Below are positions 1-8,444 of a stretch of DNA of 64,000 nucleotides, in pieces. Location: NCBI RefSeq assembly GCF_014698995.1, contig NZ_JACWZZ010000004.1, positions 186,001 to 250,000 of the forward strand. Direction: 5' to 3'. The DNA comes from Hymenobacter duratus (GTDB taxonomy: Bacteria; Bacteroidota; Bacteroidia; Cytophagales; Hymenobacteraceae). The translations under genes and the position numbers were made by a program. The notes below the pieces were generated by a model. It made no database searches. It saw only the letters and a program-made list of their open reading frames with translations, and was not told where the DNA came from. How positions within the stretch are numbered: the stretch's first letter is position 1; each line of letters opens with the position of its first letter.

Positions 1-2
1 TT

Positions 3-122
3 ACAATGTACATGGAAGACGGATTGGATAGAAAATGGGCCTATTTGACACTTGTTCAGAGCAGATGCTCTATAAGTCAAATTAGGGCGGAAAAGCTAAA
101 GAAGGGTGTTGACGAGCTATAA
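3..122 (+). CDS. Possible C-terminal end of a gene entering from the left (partial)
   Basis: An open frame runs in from the left edge and encodes 39 residues before a TAA. The visible tail is lysine-rich and could be the end of a real protein, but it overlaps the opposing HNH gene by about 40 bases and has no recognisable motif. It could equally be chance. Confidence 0.2.
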   Translation, partial: TMYMEDGLDRKWAYLTLVQSRCSISQIRAEKLKKGVDEL

Positions 123-915
123 TAGCCTGCAACTCTGGCAGGCTGAGCATCTTTTTAGGATACCGGTGAATCATCGAATGGCAGTTAGCGCACAGCACTG
201 TCATATCATGTTGCGGATTGACAGCCAACATGCCGCCAGTGCTAGCAATTGGGTTTAGATGATGCACGTGGATGTACCCGCGGCCATGTGCACCATATAC
301 CTTTTCAAAGTCGAAGCCGCAGCCTTTGCACACCGGCCCATGCACCTGAAGCGCCCGGGCCCGTAGCCGGGGATTTCGCTCGTAGCGGGTGCCATAAACC
401 TTGCGCCCCGTCCCATCTTCAACAATGGTTTCGTAGGCATCGGCCACGCCTTGCCTGTCATCGTTCGTCTCAACCGGCACCACTTGCTGCGGTAGCACAA
501 TAAGCCCACTCGCTTCAAGAATTCGGTCGAATACTTCCTGGCTACAAGGCCTTACTCCATCCCGCCAAAAGTTGCTCGCTCTAGAGGCCGGAATGACTTC
601 TAATGTTTCCCTCGTCACTGGGTTGCTAGCTGGCACGGCCTGTTCAAAGCTTCGGTAATAAAGGATTTCACAGTAGTGGTCACCTTTCGAACTATTGCCG
701 TCAGGCGTAATCTTCCCAACTTCCGCTACCCCGAAATAATAGGGGTTCTTATCTAGTCGAACGTGGGCATACTGGTTACTTCGTTGCTTGCCCTTGTAGT
801 AGATAACGGGTGTACCCGGCTGTAAATACTGCAGGTACCTTTTGGGGAAGTGATAACTCTCCCCCGTGGCATCGTCCCACTCAGATTCGTCATTTTCAAC
901 AATGATTACGGGCAT
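82..915 (-). CDS. HNH endonuclease with an EVE/PUA-like N-terminal region
   Basis: The protein has 277 residues. The C-terminal third is a clear HNH nuclease: a zinc-type CxxC at residues 196-199, an HVHHLNP core at 216-222, an NPQHD segment at 233-237, CxxCH at 242-246 and a last His at 250. This is the layout of McrA-like and YajD-like zinc HNH enzymes, which cut double-stranded DNA. The N-terminal 140 residues (PGTPVIYYKG, YYFGVAEVGKI, EILYYRSFEQ) resemble the small beta-barrel EVE/PUA-type readers that some modification-dependent HNH enzymes carry; that part is inference. It lies 57 bases downstream of a helicase-HNH gene on the same strand and may be the fourth gene of that block. A type IV restriction enzyme against modified phage DNA is the simplest guess. 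Confidence 0.75.
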   Translation of the reverse strand: MPVIIVENDESEWDDATGESYHFPKRYLQYLQPGTPVIYYKGKQRSNQYAHVRLDKNPYYFGVAEVGKITPDGNSSKGDHYCEILYYRSFEQAVPASNPVTRETLEVIPASRASNFWRDGVRPCSQEVFDRILEASGLIVLPQQVVPVETNDDRQGVADAYETIVEDGTGRKVYGTRYERNPRLRARALQVHGPVCKGCGFDFEKVYGAHGRGYIHVHHLNPIASTGGMLAVNPQHDMTVLCANCHSMIHRYPKKMLSLPELQAIIARQHPSLAFPP

Positions 916-972
916 GCGCTAACGCTTTAAAACGCCAATGATAGATAGCTCGCGAGGTAGTTATAGCCGCCA

Positions 973-3555
973 CTAGGAAGACCCCTTCAGCGCGTTCTGC
1001 CGGCGGGTCAGCAGCTGCAGATTATCCGGTGTGGTAAGCCCGCCCCGGCTGAGGGCCCTGATGTGGTCTATCTGGAAGGCCAGCTTATTCTTGCTGCGGA
1101 AGTTGCCCTGCGCGCTGACGTAGTAGCCCTCCGCGTCCCGGTGCTTTTCAAACACTTCGTCTCTGAGTTTTCTCCAGTAGGCCTGATTCTGCTCCCGGAT
1201 TTCACCCATGCTCAACTCCTCCAGCCGCCGGAACTCCTTCTGGTCGGTCGGCAGCGTGGTGGGCCGCCGGTAAAGGTCCGGGTTGGCCAGCCGCCGGATG
1301 GCCAGGTCCAGCTCGTTCAGGAAGTAGCGCTTGTCCCGGCCGAAGAAGAGCCGCCACTGCGACTCCTGCTCATCCCAGAGCCGGCTCTTGTAAACCTCTT
1401 CCTCCGGGCGGGGCATACCGCTGCTCATAATCTCCTGAGCTACGCGGCTGATGTCGAATCTGGCGCGGTCCTCCAGCGCAATGTAGCCGGGTGCTTCGCC
1501 ATTCTGGTAGTAGAACTGCACCACGTCCTTTACATCTTGGCGGCTGTAGCCCGGATACAGGTCGTGGCCCTCAAAAAGCTCCTGCTCCACCAGCTGGCTG
1601 ATCTGCTCCAGCTGCGCATCCGACAGATAGTCGGCCACCGGCGCCTGCAGGTCCGCCAGCAGGTCCGGCAGCGCCTGCATCAGGTCAGCGTATGGCTGCC
1701 CGATATTGCTGTAGACGAGGATTTCGCAGTTCTTTTCCAGCGCTTCCTGCCCGCTCTGGGTGAGTAGGGAGAAATGATAGATGCCCAGCGGCAGCCGCTC
1801 GGTGAAGGTCAGCTGCTCCAGCTTCTCCCGCGCGGCCCTGTCCATGCTGGCATTCACCAGCATGGCAAACTCCTCAATCTTGCTGATGGCAATCAGCCGT
1901 ACCAACTGCTGCTGGCTGCTCTTCTGCTTATCGCTGAAATCCGTGTTTTCCTCAATCAGCAGCCGCTCCGGATTCACCCACTGCACCTTGTCCTGCCAGT
2001 TGTCCACGAAGCTGACAATGTAGGCCTGCTTCGTGCCGCCGGCCTTCTCGCCCCGCAGACCCCGCCCGATCATCTGCGTCATCAGCGTGGCCGATACGGT
2101 GGGCCGGGCCAGAAACACCGACTGCACATTGGGCAGGTCCGTGCCCTCCGTCAGGATGTTCACGTTGATGAGCACGTCCAACTCCCCAGCCCGGAAGCGC
2201 CGGATGATGTCCTTGTTGCCCTTGCTGGAAATGGTGGTGCCCGTGGCTTCGTCACGGATGGAGGAGAGCACGTACTCACAGCGCACCCCCTGCTGTTGGA
2301 ACAGCTTCTTCAAGGCAATGGCATTATCCTGATTCAGCGCAAACACCAGCGTCTGCCGGTACCTGGTCTGGTGCTTACAGTACTGGTTCACGATACACCA
2401 GTTGCGCTGGTCATTCTGAGCAATGGTTTTGGCCGTCTGCTCCCCGATGCTGCTGATGTCGAAATGTGCCAGCCGGTCCAGCTCCTGCTCGTTGAACAGG
2501 CTGGTCATGTCGAAATCGGTGTCGACGCTCTCAAAAACCGGGTCCGAGAGAATGCCGCGGTGAATGAGCGTGCGCAGATCCTCCTTGTGGACAATATTGT
2601 CCGGGAAAACCTTCGCAAGCAAACCTTTTTCCTCCTCGGCCGTCCGGAAGGGCGTTGCTGTCAGCCCCAGCATCCGGAACCGCGGGACGCTGCTGCGAAT
2701 GTCATCGATCAGCTTGCGGTAGGTTCTGGCCGTGGCGTGGTGGGCCTCGTCAATCACCAGGAAAACTTCCTCCTGTTTGGACAGCCATTTTTTCAGCAGG
2801 TAGTCGAAGCCGGCGTTCAAACTGTCCTTGCTGGCAATAATCAGATCATCGGAGGCCTTAATCCGGACCGGCTTGTCATGGATGCCGGAAATGATGCGGT
2901 AATTAAATGACTGCCGATTATGCAGAATATCCTGGTAGGCCAGCCGCTCATGAAAAGTGAGTTTGGCCTGGTCCAGCAGCTCATGCCGGTGCGCAATCCA
3001 CAGGATTTTCTTGTGCTGGTTCAGCAGGTTCACGCATAGCCAGTACGCTGCCGTCAGTGTTTTGCCGCCCCCGGTCGGTAGCACCAGCAGCCCCGCAAAT
3101 GGGTACTGACCGGTCTTAGTGATTTTGTCGTTGAGGTGCTGGATAGCATCGTCCTGATGCGAATAGAGCTTGATGCCACTGTCCTGCCGGGCTACCATGA
3201 TCGTGCCGGCGTGCTCGTAGCTAATCTGCTCCCGGCCACTGTCTGCATCCGGGCGGGTCTGCCCCCGGCTGCTGGCCGGATCCGCCACCCGGTCTGCCCT
3301 GCTGAGGCGGAACGTAATCCAGTCCTCCCGGTCGAAGTCCGCAATGGATTCCCGCTGCTCCCGGCCGCACCACACGGTAACACCCTGCTGCTGCAGGAAC
3401 GTGTCGATGAGGCTGATGCGCGCACTATTGCGCCGGTTCTCCATGTTGAAATTCGCCAGAAAGCCGGCGTATTTCCTGACTACGAGTTTGTTCTTCTTAT
3501 CCTGAATATCTTCCAGCAGCTGCTGGCATACTTCCTCAACGTCTGATTCCTGCAT
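973..3555 (-). CDS. Superfamily-2 DEAH-box helicase with C-terminal HNH nuclease
   Basis: The start is taken at the ATG at 3555 (MQESDVEEV), giving 860 residues; an upstream in-frame ATG at 3588 is also possible. Motif I is LPTGGGKT at about 159-166, motif II is DEAH at about 269-272, motif III is TATP at about 299, and motif VI is MIGRGLRG at about 490, so both RecA-like lobes are intact. The last 35 residues form a short HNH module (IDHIRALSRGG, then NLQLL and a final NALK). The fusion implies a DNA translocase that cuts. The N-terminal 140 residues are not recognised. It follows a HIT-family gene and an HNH gene on the same strand, which looks like a defence cassette. Restriction-type activity is inferred. 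Confidence 0.85.
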   Translation of the reverse strand: MQESDVEEVCQQLLEDIQDKKNKLVVRKYAGFLANFNMENRRNSARISLIDTFLQQQGVTVWCGREQRESIADFDREDWITFRLSRADRVADPASSRGQTRPDADSGREQISYEHAGTIMVARQDSGIKLYSHQDDAIQHLNDKITKTGQYPFAGLLVLPTGGGKTLTAAYWLCVNLLNQHKKILWIAHRHELLDQAKLTFHERLAYQDILHNRQSFNYRIISGIHDKPVRIKASDDLIIASKDSLNAGFDYLLKKWLSKQEEVFLVIDEAHHATARTYRKLIDDIRSSVPRFRMLGLTATPFRTAEEEKGLLAKVFPDNIVHKEDLRTLIHRGILSDPVFESVDTDFDMTSLFNEQELDRLAHFDISSIGEQTAKTIAQNDQRNWCIVNQYCKHQTRYRQTLVFALNQDNAIALKKLFQQQGVRCEYVLSSIRDEATGTTISSKGNKDIIRRFRAGELDVLINVNILTEGTDLPNVQSVFLARPTVSATLMTQMIGRGLRGEKAGGTKQAYIVSFVDNWQDKVQWVNPERLLIEENTDFSDKQKSSQQQLVRLIAISKIEEFAMLVNASMDRAAREKLEQLTFTERLPLGIYHFSLLTQSGQEALEKNCEILVYSNIGQPYADLMQALPDLLADLQAPVADYLSDAQLEQISQLVEQELFEGHDLYPGYSRQDVKDVVQFYYQNGEAPGYIALEDRARFDISRVAQEIMSSGMPRPEEEVYKSRLWDEQESQWRLFFGRDKRYFLNELDLAIRRLANPDLYRRPTTLPTDQKEFRRLEELSMGEIREQNQAYWRKLRDEVFEKHRDAEGYYVSAQGNFRSKNKLAFQIDHIRALSRGGLTTPDNLQLLTRRQNALKGSS

Positions 3556-3703
3556 GATAATTAAATAGGGTGGGGTAATACGCTGCAAGATAGTAGGAGC
3601 GCGCTACCATAATTGTCCTAGTGCTGTGCATGTATCCATCCGCTTCACTGCCACTGATGTAATGGCTGCCGCCACGTTGCCGACCGGTACTAGATGCCAG
3701 CTG

Positions 3704-4069
3704 TCAGTAGTATCCCTTGCCAGCAATACAGTGCCGGACGCCTCCCCGCGGGTTGTCCATATCACCCTCGAAGCGCGGAATAAGGTGACAGTGAAAGTGC
3801 GGCACAGTTTGACCTGCTGCCGCTCCGCAGTTCATCCCGATGTTGTAGCCATCCGGTCGGTAGTGCTGCTCAATGAGAAGCTTTGCCTGCGCAAGCACCA
3901 GCGGCAGGTGGAGTTGCTCTTCCCGCGTCAGGGCGAAGTAATCCGGCCGCACCTCGTTGGAAATGATGAGCGTGTGGCCCGGCGAAACCGGATATCCGTC
4001 CCGGATGATGAAGAACAGCGCGTCCCGGTACAGAATGCGTTCAGCAGGTACCTCTAGAAATACGCTCAT
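3704..4069 (-). CDS. HIT-family nucleotide hydrolase/transferase-like protein
   Basis: The protein has 121 residues, normal for a HIT protein. The histidine triad HFHCHLIPR is at residues 91-99 with all three His present, and an upstream segment (GHTLIISNEVRPDYFALT) matches the conserved HIT core. HIT enzymes hydrolyse nucleoside phosphoramidates, dinucleoside polyphosphates or adenylylated adducts. The C-terminal DNPRGGVRHCI stretch resembles a subgroup I recall beside DEAD-box helicases. It starts 3 bases after the stop of the upstream HNH gene, so the two are almost certainly co-transcribed, and it precedes the helicase by 148 bases. A nucleotide-signal or adduct-removal role within a defence operon is a hypothesis. 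Confidence 0.88.
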   Translation of the reverse strand: MSVFLEVPAERILYRDALFFIIRDGYPVSPGHTLIISNEVRPDYFALTREEQLHLPLVLAQAKLLIEQHYRPDGYNIGMNCGAAAGQTVPHFHCHLIPRFEGDMDNPRGGVRHCIAGKGYY

Positions 4070-4072
4070 ACC

Positions 4073-5089
4073 CTAAAAACTGCCCGGCAGCTCCACCTCA
4101 GGCTGCCATTGGTGAATCGAATAATCCAGCGCCAGCTGATAGTGCTTGAGCAGGAACTGCCGGCGCCGTTCGCTGGTGGCCCCCGTCTGGTTGATGATGG
4201 TCTCGGCCAGCGGGTGCTTGCTCTCAATGAAAAACTCATTGCGCTGATGCAGCCGCTGCAGAAAGCGCAGGGCCGGCACCCGGGCCCCCTTGGCCCCGTT
4301 CGTAGCCCGATCCGCCAGCACCAGGTTCCAGACCCCATTGATGTTGGCGGGCAGGTGGGCCCGCTTGTTGAGGTGGGGCAGGAAGTGATCCACTGCGCAC
4401 AGTTGCTCGGAGCCGGAAACAATGCTGATATCCTGGAAGCTGTAGAAGCATTTGCCCTTCTGGTAGCCGTTGAGGGCGTCGCGCACGGACGTAATGTTGA
4501 CCCGGCGCATCAGGTTGCGCTCAATGAAGAACATGCTCTGCACTTCGTCGTATTCCACCTCCAGCACGTTAGGGCTTACTTGCAGGTTCCAGGCCGTCTC
4601 CACCAGCCGCCAGCGGGCTTCCGCCTCCTGCGGCAGGTTCTGGAAGTGAAACGACTCCTTAAGCCGCAGGAAGTGGTCCGTGAGCGTGAGCTGCGGCTTG
4701 CCATTGACGCGGTGCTGCTCATAGAAGGGCTGCGGAATCAGGCCGTTGTGCACCACCTGAAATGCATCCAGTACGTTCACGAAGCCCAGTTGCTCGGTTT
4801 GCTGCAGAAGGCGCTCTAGGGGCAGCGTGCCCGCCAGGTACTGCCGGCAGGCCGTAAGGAACTTGCTCGACCCGGCGCTGCCCTGCTTGTCATGCAGGCG
4901 CAGGTGCTCGACAAGATGGCGCGAGAAGGGTTCGGCCAGATCCGTCAGGGTGATGGTGGTGGTTTCGCGTTCGGCCAGCTCCAGCAGAGACTTGGCAAAG
5001 GCAAACTTGTACGTGGCTGAGTTTTTCCCGAAAAGGATAAGGGCGCGCCATTGCGACTCTAGGGAAGGGTCATTGACTTGGTAATGCAC
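4073..5089 (-). CDS. HNH endonuclease domain protein, first gene of the helicase/HIT cassette
   Basis: A GTG at 5089 (VHYQVNDPSLESQ) is preferred over the in-frame ATG at 5182. The longer version would run into the opposing coding fragment and adds unlikely residues. The result is 338 residues. The HNH-like part is at about 215-275: KGKCFYSF, then AVDHFLPH (His-centred beta strand) and NLVLADRATNGAKG, the final N...K of the HNH fold. The zinc-type CxxC is incomplete: the second Cys position reads CFYSF. The N-terminal 200 residues (helical, with FAKSLLELA) are unassigned. A three-base gap to the HIT gene indicates tight coupling. Confidence 0.75.
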   Translation of the reverse strand: MHYQVNDPSLESQWRALILFGKNSATYKFAFAKSLLELAERETTTITLTDLAEPFSRHLVEHLRLHDKQGSAGSSKFLTACRQYLAGTLPLERLLQQTEQLGFVNVLDAFQVVHNGLIPQPFYEQHRVNGKPQLTLTDHFLRLKESFHFQNLPQEAEARWRLVETAWNLQVSPNVLEVEYDEVQSMFFIERNLMRRVNITSVRDALNGYQKGKCFYSFQDISIVSGSEQLCAVDHFLPHLNKRAHLPANINGVWNLVLADRATNGAKGARVPALRFLQRLHQRNEFFIESKHPLAETIINQTGATSERRRQFLLKHYQLALDYSIHQWQPEVELPGSF

Positions 5090-5090
5090 G

Positions 5091-5630
5091 GTGTGGGACG
5101 TCAGATACGCGTTAAACCTACGCACACCGACATGTAATATCACTGTGCAGGCCATAGAATCCGCCGGCCTGGACGATGCCAAGTCCGTGCTCCAGAAAAT
5201 TTCCAGTTATACCAAACAGTATTGCCGCACCCATCTGCCCGATTTCTTTCGCTCCACGAGCATGCGCTACCTCTGCGAGGCCATGGACGAAGAAGCCTGT
5301 ATTGTTCCCACGCCCGAGTTGGTGATGAATACTAGCGGTAGCCGTACCATTCAGGACTCCTTCCTGTTCACACTCATATGCCGCCATGTAGCCTATATCT
5401 TTTGGGAGAGCACCGAGGAAGGTAAGGCGACCTACGTGTTTCGCACTACTGCCTTCGCATTGTCGCACTCCCTGCAAAACGTCTTCAACTACATCGTCAA
5501 CGATACCGTGGTAAATAAGCGGAGCACGCTGTGCCGCAACCCTGAGTTGCAACGCCGCCTGGGCATGGTCGACTGGATTTCGCACACTGCTTACGCCGAA
5601 TGGAAGCAGCGTGTAAGGCCCTACTGCTAG
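5091..5630 (+). pseudogene. 5'-truncated gene fragment of unknown family
   Basis: From about 5141 onward the plus strand has the strong G/C third-position bias of genuine genes here, and it encodes about 160 residues (for example FRSTSMRYLCEAMDEEACIV, NTSGSRTIQDSF). The only available start is a GTG at 5091, two bases from the opposing gene's start codon. That leaves no room for a promoter on either side. The codon quality also falls off towards the 5' end. I read this as the C-terminal remnant of a larger gene cut when the HNH/HIT/helicase cassette arrived. No family is recognised, and an intact short gene cannot be excluded. Confidence 0.45.
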
Positions 5631-5751
5631 TAGAACACACCTAGCAAGATTGCTTGAGGATAAAATTGAGTACAATAAATTATTTATAAAGTATTGTAAA
5701 TGTATTATTAAAACTTAATATTTAGCTAGCCAGATATAGAATCACGCATTT

Positions 5752-7398
5752 ATGAGAACATGCTACCTACTCAGCGGCCTGTGGATGGCCCTGCTCTACT
5801 GTTTTCCGATTTTCGCCCAAACGCCTAAAAAAACACCGATCAGACCTTACTCGATAGGAGGGCCAGCAGGCGACACCTTATCAATTACTGTTCCCACAGC
5901 TGGCGATAGTCTAGAAGTTGCTGCTTCGTCAATTTGTGATTCTTGCGCTATAAAGGTGCTTTGTGTCTCAGATTCTTCAAAGCCTGTAGGTAGCTATCAG
6001 AACCCTGCCGTAGTTGACTTGGATTTCCGACGTAAGCTATTTACTAGCATCCCTAGAGGGCTAAAGCGCGGTGATTTCTATCGTATTAGTATCCGCTGCT
6101 TCAATCCAAGCCTCTACAAAATCAGCACAGGTGTATCCGATACCTCTTCGTCTAAAGCCCTGCCACCTCCTGGCTTTGGCAGTCTTGGCCTTACCGAGTT
6201 GACCACTCTTGCCGCGAGTGTGTCCGCCTTGGGTAGCATTCTTGGGCCAGCAGCATCAACTACCAAGGCCAGTGAAATGAGAGACATAGCTCTATTTTAC
6301 AAATACAGGATTTCATTAGAGGAAACAGCTTGGAGCAAAGCAAAAGCTAGTAATCCTAAAAAGCAGTATGCAATTGATACCACTAAAGCCGGGCAGATCA
6401 TCAATACATACATCAGCACGCTCTCTGAGCACGCGAGTGAACTGTCGGCGATAAAGGATACACTTCAAACTATTGTGCTAACTGCAGACAATTATAATCT
6501 GGAAAGCAAGCTGCAGGAAGGCGCAGGGGGCAGACCTACAGCAGAAAGCTTGCGCGACTTAAACCGGCGCCTGCAGTCAGCAAGAAACCGTATTCTTACT
6601 CTGTCAACGGAAACAAAGCAAGCCGCAGCAAACTTCACCACTCTGAGTACCCCATATCAAAAAGTCATTGCCAACAACGCTTCGCTTAAAGCCAGGAGCG
6701 AAAGAGCTTCTACCGCCGCACAAGAGTTGGATAAAGGTATCGAAGCTGCCAAAAGCAGTGTGTCGGCCGAAAATACCCGCACCCTGCTCGATGGCCTGGT
6801 AAATGTCATCAACAGCTCTCAGCAGTATTATTTGTCGTTGCCTATTCAGCTCACGAAAGACCAGAGCCACCTTAAAATATCCCTTATTCCCCGCGACGAT
6901 AAACTTCTGCTGCAGCCCTATAGTACTAAACTGCTATTTCCACTTAATACTGACCAGTTTTGGGGCGTCAGCACCGGCTTCTATGGTAGCTGGCTGCGCA
7001 ACGACGCCTATTCCACCCGCACCCTTCTCGATTCCCCTCAGGATACCACCGCCGAGTACCAGATTGTGCAGGAGAGGCCCGGCCGCGCCGAGTTTGGGGT
7101 AAGTGCCATGTTGCGCTATGGCCGTCAGCTTACTTCTTCTGTTGCCATTCATGGCGGCTTCGGCCCTGCCTTATCCATATCCGATAAAGTGCGCCCCCGG
7201 CTGATGGTAGGCGGTGGCCTTGCTTTCGGAAACCGGCATAAGTTTCTGCTCGATGGCGGCCTGATTGGTGGCTACGTTGACCGCAAAAGCCAAGTCTTCA
7301 CTACTGACCGGGTACTAGCCAAACCAGATAAGATTACCGTCTCCCGGCTTGATGTGCAGGGCTATTTCGGGCTGCACTATCTCTTTCTGCAATACTGA
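5752..7398 (+). CDS. Secreted protein with central coiled coil and barrel-like C-terminus
   Basis: The protein has 548 residues. A signal peptide is visible at the start (MRTCYLLSGLWMALLYCFPIFAQ). Residues about 60-115 form a beta-rich region with Cys pairs. Residues about 170-360 are helical and Lys/Glu/Gln-rich, likely a coiled coil. The last 150 residues alternate in the manner of outer-membrane beta strands (WGVSTGFYGSWL, RYGRQLTSSVAIHGGFGPALS) and end in an aromatic residue, HYLFLQY. Envelope location is inferred. No family is recognised. The upstream 120 bases are AT-rich, unlike flanking genes, and a bidirectional terminator follows. Confidence 0.7.
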   Translation: MRTCYLLSGLWMALLYCFPIFAQTPKKTPIRPYSIGGPAGDTLSITVPTAGDSLEVAASSICDSCAIKVLCVSDSSKPVGSYQNPAVVDLDFRRKLFTSIPRGLKRGDFYRISIRCFNPSLYKISTGVSDTSSSKALPPPGFGSLGLTELTTLAASVSALGSILGPAASTTKASEMRDIALFYKYRISLEETAWSKAKASNPKKQYAIDTTKAGQIINTYISTLSEHASELSAIKDTLQTIVLTADNYNLESKLQEGAGGRPTAESLRDLNRRLQSARNRILTLSTETKQAAANFTTLSTPYQKVIANNASLKARSERASTAAQELDKGIEAAKSSVSAENTRTLLDGLVNVINSSQQYYLSLPIQLTKDQSHLKISLIPRDDKLLLQPYSTKLLFPLNTDQFWGVSTGFYGSWLRNDAYSTRTLLDSPQDTTAEYQIVQERPGRAEFGVSAMLRYGRQLTSSVAIHGGFGPALSISDKVRPRLMVGGGLAFGNRHKFLLDGGLIGGYVDRKSQVFTTDRVLAKPDKITVSRLDVQGYFGLHYLFLQY

Positions 7399-7437
7399 TG
7401 GGAAGGAGCGAAAATCTAGCTTACCACCGCAAACTTA

Positions 7438-7474
7438 CAGCCCCGACCACACCGGCCGGGGCTGCTGATTTTTT
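7438..7474 (+). terminator. Rho-independent terminator between convergent genes
   Basis: An 8-bp stem CAGCCCCG/CGGGGCTG (7438-7445 with 7457-7464) is followed by a T-run at 7469-7474 on the plus strand. It sits between a plus-strand and a minus-strand gene. Confidence 0.75.
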
Positions 7475-7479
7475 GCCAC

Positions 7480-7740
7480 TTACCCCAGCATCCCGCGAGT
7501 AATCATTGCCAGCTTGGTATCCCGCAGCTGCTCCAGCCACTGCTGCGCCGCCTCAGGCGTTTGCATCTCCGCCGCCGGCAGCGGCAATAGGGGCGAAGCG
7601 TTACTTCCCTCGGCAAATAGCACCTTCAGCGCGTACCCCCCGAAGTAAGGCTCTGGCTTCACCTCGAACCGTAAGCCTTTGGTGATGTAGGCACCGAATA
7701 TCTCATTTAGCGACGCTTGGTCAGGAAGGAAATGTCTCAT
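7480..7740 (-). CDS. Small protein of unknown function
   Basis: The ATG at 7740 (MRHFLPDQASLNEIFG) gives 86 residues; an upstream ATG would add a low-quality AT-rich tail, so it is not used. The sequence mixes short helices (AAQQWLEQLRD) with a beta-like stretch (FGGYALKVLF). No motif is recognised. The GC-rich third positions support real coding. Confidence 0.5.
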   Translation of the reverse strand: MRHFLPDQASLNEIFGAYITKGLRFEVKPEPYFGGYALKVLFAEGSNASPLLPLPAAEMQTPEAAQQWLEQLRDTKLAMITRGMLG

Positions 7741-7899
7741 AGTGTTTTTGCTATTTAAATTAGTGGATGTTTGGAAGAAAGGTTGGCCAGCATTCAATTA
7801 ACTGAAGTGTCTGACAAAATGGCTTTATCTATATGATATAGGTGTTTTATGAGCATGTTGCATACCATTTGATCTATTGTGTTAGTGGCAGCTCTGCGC

Positions 7900-7938
7900 T
7901 AGTATACAAACAAAATGCTAACTATTTTAGTATACTTG
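7900..7938 (+). promoter_or_regulatory. Twin TAGTATAC boxes at the umuDC promoter
   Basis: TAGTATAC occurs at 7900-7907 and again at 7928-7935, exactly 28 bp apart, and each contains the palindrome GTATAC. The second copy overlaps TATACTTG (7931-7938), which differs by one base from the Bacteroidota -7 box TAnnTTTG, and the umuD ATG is 29 bases further on. A repressor bound here would block the promoter, so it is a candidate SOS-type operator. Confidence 0.45.
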
Positions 7939-7966
7939 CTGTGCCCGCTACTCTACCCACACCTTT

Positions 7967-8434
7967 ATGACGTCCATCGAACTAATAGAAGTAGGTGAGC
8001 CGACCACCACATTGTGGCTGCCTGTATTCGCCTCTCTCGTCCCTGCCGGCTTCCCTTCGCCCGCCTCCGACGAGCTGGAAGAGCTCTTCGACCTGAACCG
8101 CATCCTGTTCCGCCACCCCGAGGCCACCTACCTGATTCGCGTGTCGGGTGAGAGCATGCAGGGCGCTGAAATTCACGCCGGCGACCTACTGGCCGTCGAC
8201 AAGCACCTCGAAGCCGACCACAACCATATCGTGGTAGCCGTGGTGGAAGGGGAGTGCACTGTTAAGCGCCTCGTGCGCCGCGGCAACAACTGGTGGCTGC
8301 AGGCCGAAAATCCTGCTTACCCCGACTACCCCATCACCGACCCGGAAAACCTGCGCATCTGGGGCGTCGTCACCCACGTCGTCCACGAGCTCATCCCCGG
8401 CAAGCTCACCGCGCTGCTACGTAGCCGCGACTAG
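7967..8434 (+). CDS. umuD: UmuD-type S24 self-cleaving peptidase, DNA polymerase V subunit
   Basis: The protein has 155 residues. The autocleavage site is AG at residues 27-28 (in LVPAGFPSPA), the catalytic Ser is S63 in SGESM, and the Lys is K100 in CTVKRLVRR, all spaced as in UmuD. There is no N-terminal DNA-binding domain, which argues against LexA. Cleavage produces UmuD', which joins UmuC to form error-prone polymerase V. umuC starts 10 bases downstream. The pair lies in accessory DNA, as is common for mobile umuDC operons. Confidence 0.93.
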   Translation: MTSIELIEVGEPTTTLWLPVFASLVPAGFPSPASDELEELFDLNRILFRHPEATYLIRVSGESMQGAEIHAGDLLAVDKHLEADHNHIVVAVVEGECTVKRLVRRGNNWWLQAENPAYPDYPITDPENLRIWGVVTHVVHELIPGKLTALLRSRD

Positions 8435-8444
8435 GAGAGGAGCT

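Noticed and set aside
1063-2910. Long plus-strand open frames opposite the helicase gene
   Set aside because: They are antisense shadows of a gene with strong GC third-position bias and intact helicase motifs; they encode Leu/His/Gln-rich nonsense.
5118-5675. Minus-strand 185-codon open frame opposite the gene fragment
   Set aside because: The plus strand carries the coding bias and sensible protein sequence; the minus frame has no start context or motif.
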